NCBI GenBank assembly: GCA_022605955.1 | Contig: JAKCOZ010000059.1 | Location: 806,001-870,000 of the forward strand | Direction of reading: 5' to 3' | DNA from: Rallus limicola | Lineage: Eukaryota > Chordata > Aves > Gruiformes > Rallidae | Length of the DNA: 64,000 bases | Shown here: positions 62,593-64,000 of the stretch, one piece after another | How positions within the stretch are numbered: position 1 is the first letter of the stretch | How the letters are laid out: every line of letters starts with the position of its first letter | Translations under genes and position numbers: made by a program | The notes under the pieces: model-generated | What the model was told of the DNA's origin: nothing | Databases searched by the model: none | What the model saw: only the letters and a program-made list of their open reading frames with translations

Positions 62593-62770
62593 TCACTGGC
62601 ACAGGTTGCCTAGAGAGGTAGTGGAGGCCCCATCCCTGGAGATACTCAAGGTCAGGCTTGATGGGGTTCTGAGAGACCTGATCTAGTGAAGATATCCCTG
62701 CTCACTGCAGGGGGTTGTACTAGATGACCTCCAAAGGTCCCTTCCAACCTTACACATTCTATGATTCCAT
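62593..62770 (+). mobile_element. CR1 LINE 3' end, + orientation, best preserved copy
   Basis: About 178 bp. Blocks in order are GGCACAGGTTGCCTAGAGAG, GTGGAGGCCCCATCCCTGGA, GATACTCAAGGTCAGGCTTG, ATGGGGTTCTGAGAGACCTG, GGGGGTTGTACTAGATGACC, AAGGTCCCTTCCAACCTTAC and ACATTCTATGATTCC. These are the canonical avian CR1 3' untranslated blocks. It is 5' truncated, and its quality suggests the youngest CR1 in the window. Confidence 0.97.
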
Positions 62771-64000
62771 ACTGTGAGCATTTAACATAGAATCACCATG
62801 ATGGTTTTCTCTGTGTGTGTGGCTGTTGCCAGCTGTTACTCTTCAGCTTTAAGATTTAGCATAAACCTAACATTTTATGTGGGCTTGTTGGGATTTTTTT
62901 CCCATTTGTTTACAGAATCTGAGTATACTGATACTTGGGGGAAGCTGTGTAACCCAATCAATTCAGACAAAAATTTTCAGTAAGCTTCTGTGGGATACCA
63001 TGCAGCTGTAGGTTGAAGTAATTTCTCTAAGTGGTTTAGCCTGAACACGCTAATTTACTTCTACTCTACCAAGTGCCTTTGATGCATTCTGTGTTGTGCT
63101 TTTTGGTGGGCTGTAGCTTCATAAGCATAAATACTGCTGATCACCATATAATTATGGACTGACAGACATTAATTTTTAAGCAAGTTATGAGTTTGGGGTT
63201 CAGTTTAACAGACAAAGGAAACAATGAATCAGCACTGTCTTTAAACATAATTGATTTGGAGATGTTTGCCCAGATTCAGAACTGATTAGTAGTTATTAAT
63301 ACAAATGCAAAGGGGTGAACACCTCAGAGATACACTGACAAAATCTGCTGTGACAGAGTCTGATATAACAAGGAAACAGATTTGGGGCTTTGATTCTCAC
63401 TGGGTTTGGTGTTTTTTCATGTGTTCCAGGGGTGTGCTTTAATCTTTAATGTTAATTAAAAAACAGTTGTAAAATGAGCCCTGGATCCAAGCTGTGCAAA
63501 CTGACTGACACCCATACAACTAGAACAGACTGCAATTACAGATGCAGGCCCTGGAGTAGGATGATCTCACATGAGAAGCCGAAACAATGCTGCATATAAG
63601 TACTTAGGTATCCCTCAAAGTTTGCCTAGACTATTGTCTTGGAGGCAGCTTTAGCTGTGCCACAGAGGCATGAGAACTAAACCAACAGTCAAGCAGTGTA
63701 AATGGCAATACTTGACTTCCTCTGTAGCTCATAGTTAATTTATTGGTATTACTGGAGACAAGAGAATCTGGCCTACAAGGAGCTACACAGTCCATGCTTC
63801 TTTGTAGCCAGTGAACCAGACTTTCATGAGATATTCAGGGAAGCAAAATCAATGTTTTATTCATCTTACCAAATAGATAGGGTTCTCTTCATCCCAGGAT
63901 CTAGTCCTTGTTGAAATTTCCATTAGCATTACCTTAAAGCATATGGATATGGAAATACCATATTACAAAGAATGAGAAAGAAGTGTATGAAATACCAACT
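62771..64000. other. Unique non-coding sequence
   Basis: I see no gene, repeat or regulatory feature that can be supported in this stretch. Confidence 0.5.

Noticed and set aside
1..64000. CRISPR arrays, operons, tRNA or rRNA genes
   Set aside because: No regularly spaced direct repeats, ribosome-binding-site-linked gene runs, or tRNA/rRNA landmarks were found; the avian retroelements show that this is eukaryotic nuclear DNA.

Overview
The window reads as non-coding, AT-rich nuclear DNA from a bird, either intronic or from a gene-poor interval. Three independent signs support this. (1) Five diverged CR1 LINE 3' ends carry the typical avian terminal sequence (GGTTGGA...GATGACC...TCCCTTCCA...ATTCTRTGAT). 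(2) Three LTR copies belong to one abundant ERVL-like family of neoavian birds; this assignment is from memory of the family, not a search. (3) There is no bacterial-style gene packing, no CpG island, no tRNA or rRNA, and no exon I can recognise. I cannot name the species or the locus.

Layout: 1-19 kb is mostly unique AT-rich sequence with short simple repeats, a small GC-richer patch (about 8.67-8.84 kb) and a doubtful ancient repeat near 10.8 kb. At 19.24-20.80 kb there is a relic of an L2-type LINE reverse transcriptase, followed by a complete solo LTR on the + strand with a perfect 5-bp target duplication. A second solo LTR (- strand) lies at 23.57-24.11 kb. CR1 tails sit near 28.97, 35.38, 43.92, 44.34 and 62.68 kb, and an ancient MIR-like SINE near 45.1 kb. 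At 51.2-52.4 kb an LTR on the - strand still has its primer-binding region and a stretch of leader attached, with the rest of the element missing. The remainder is unique sequence.

No gene is called. By a rough estimate at this base composition, around eight open stretches of 100 codons or more are expected by chance in six frames, and about that many exist; several lie inside the repeats. Items not explained by repeats, and worth a second look, are a pair of overlapping perfect hairpins at 59.45 kb, a 13-bp inverted ATTAATGA-type repeat at 29.83-29.90 kb, a 36-bp in-frame tandem duplication followed by a consensus splice-donor sequence at 58.0-58.2 kb, and a canonical G-quadruplex motif at 50.47 kb. 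I found no convincing previously undescribed system.
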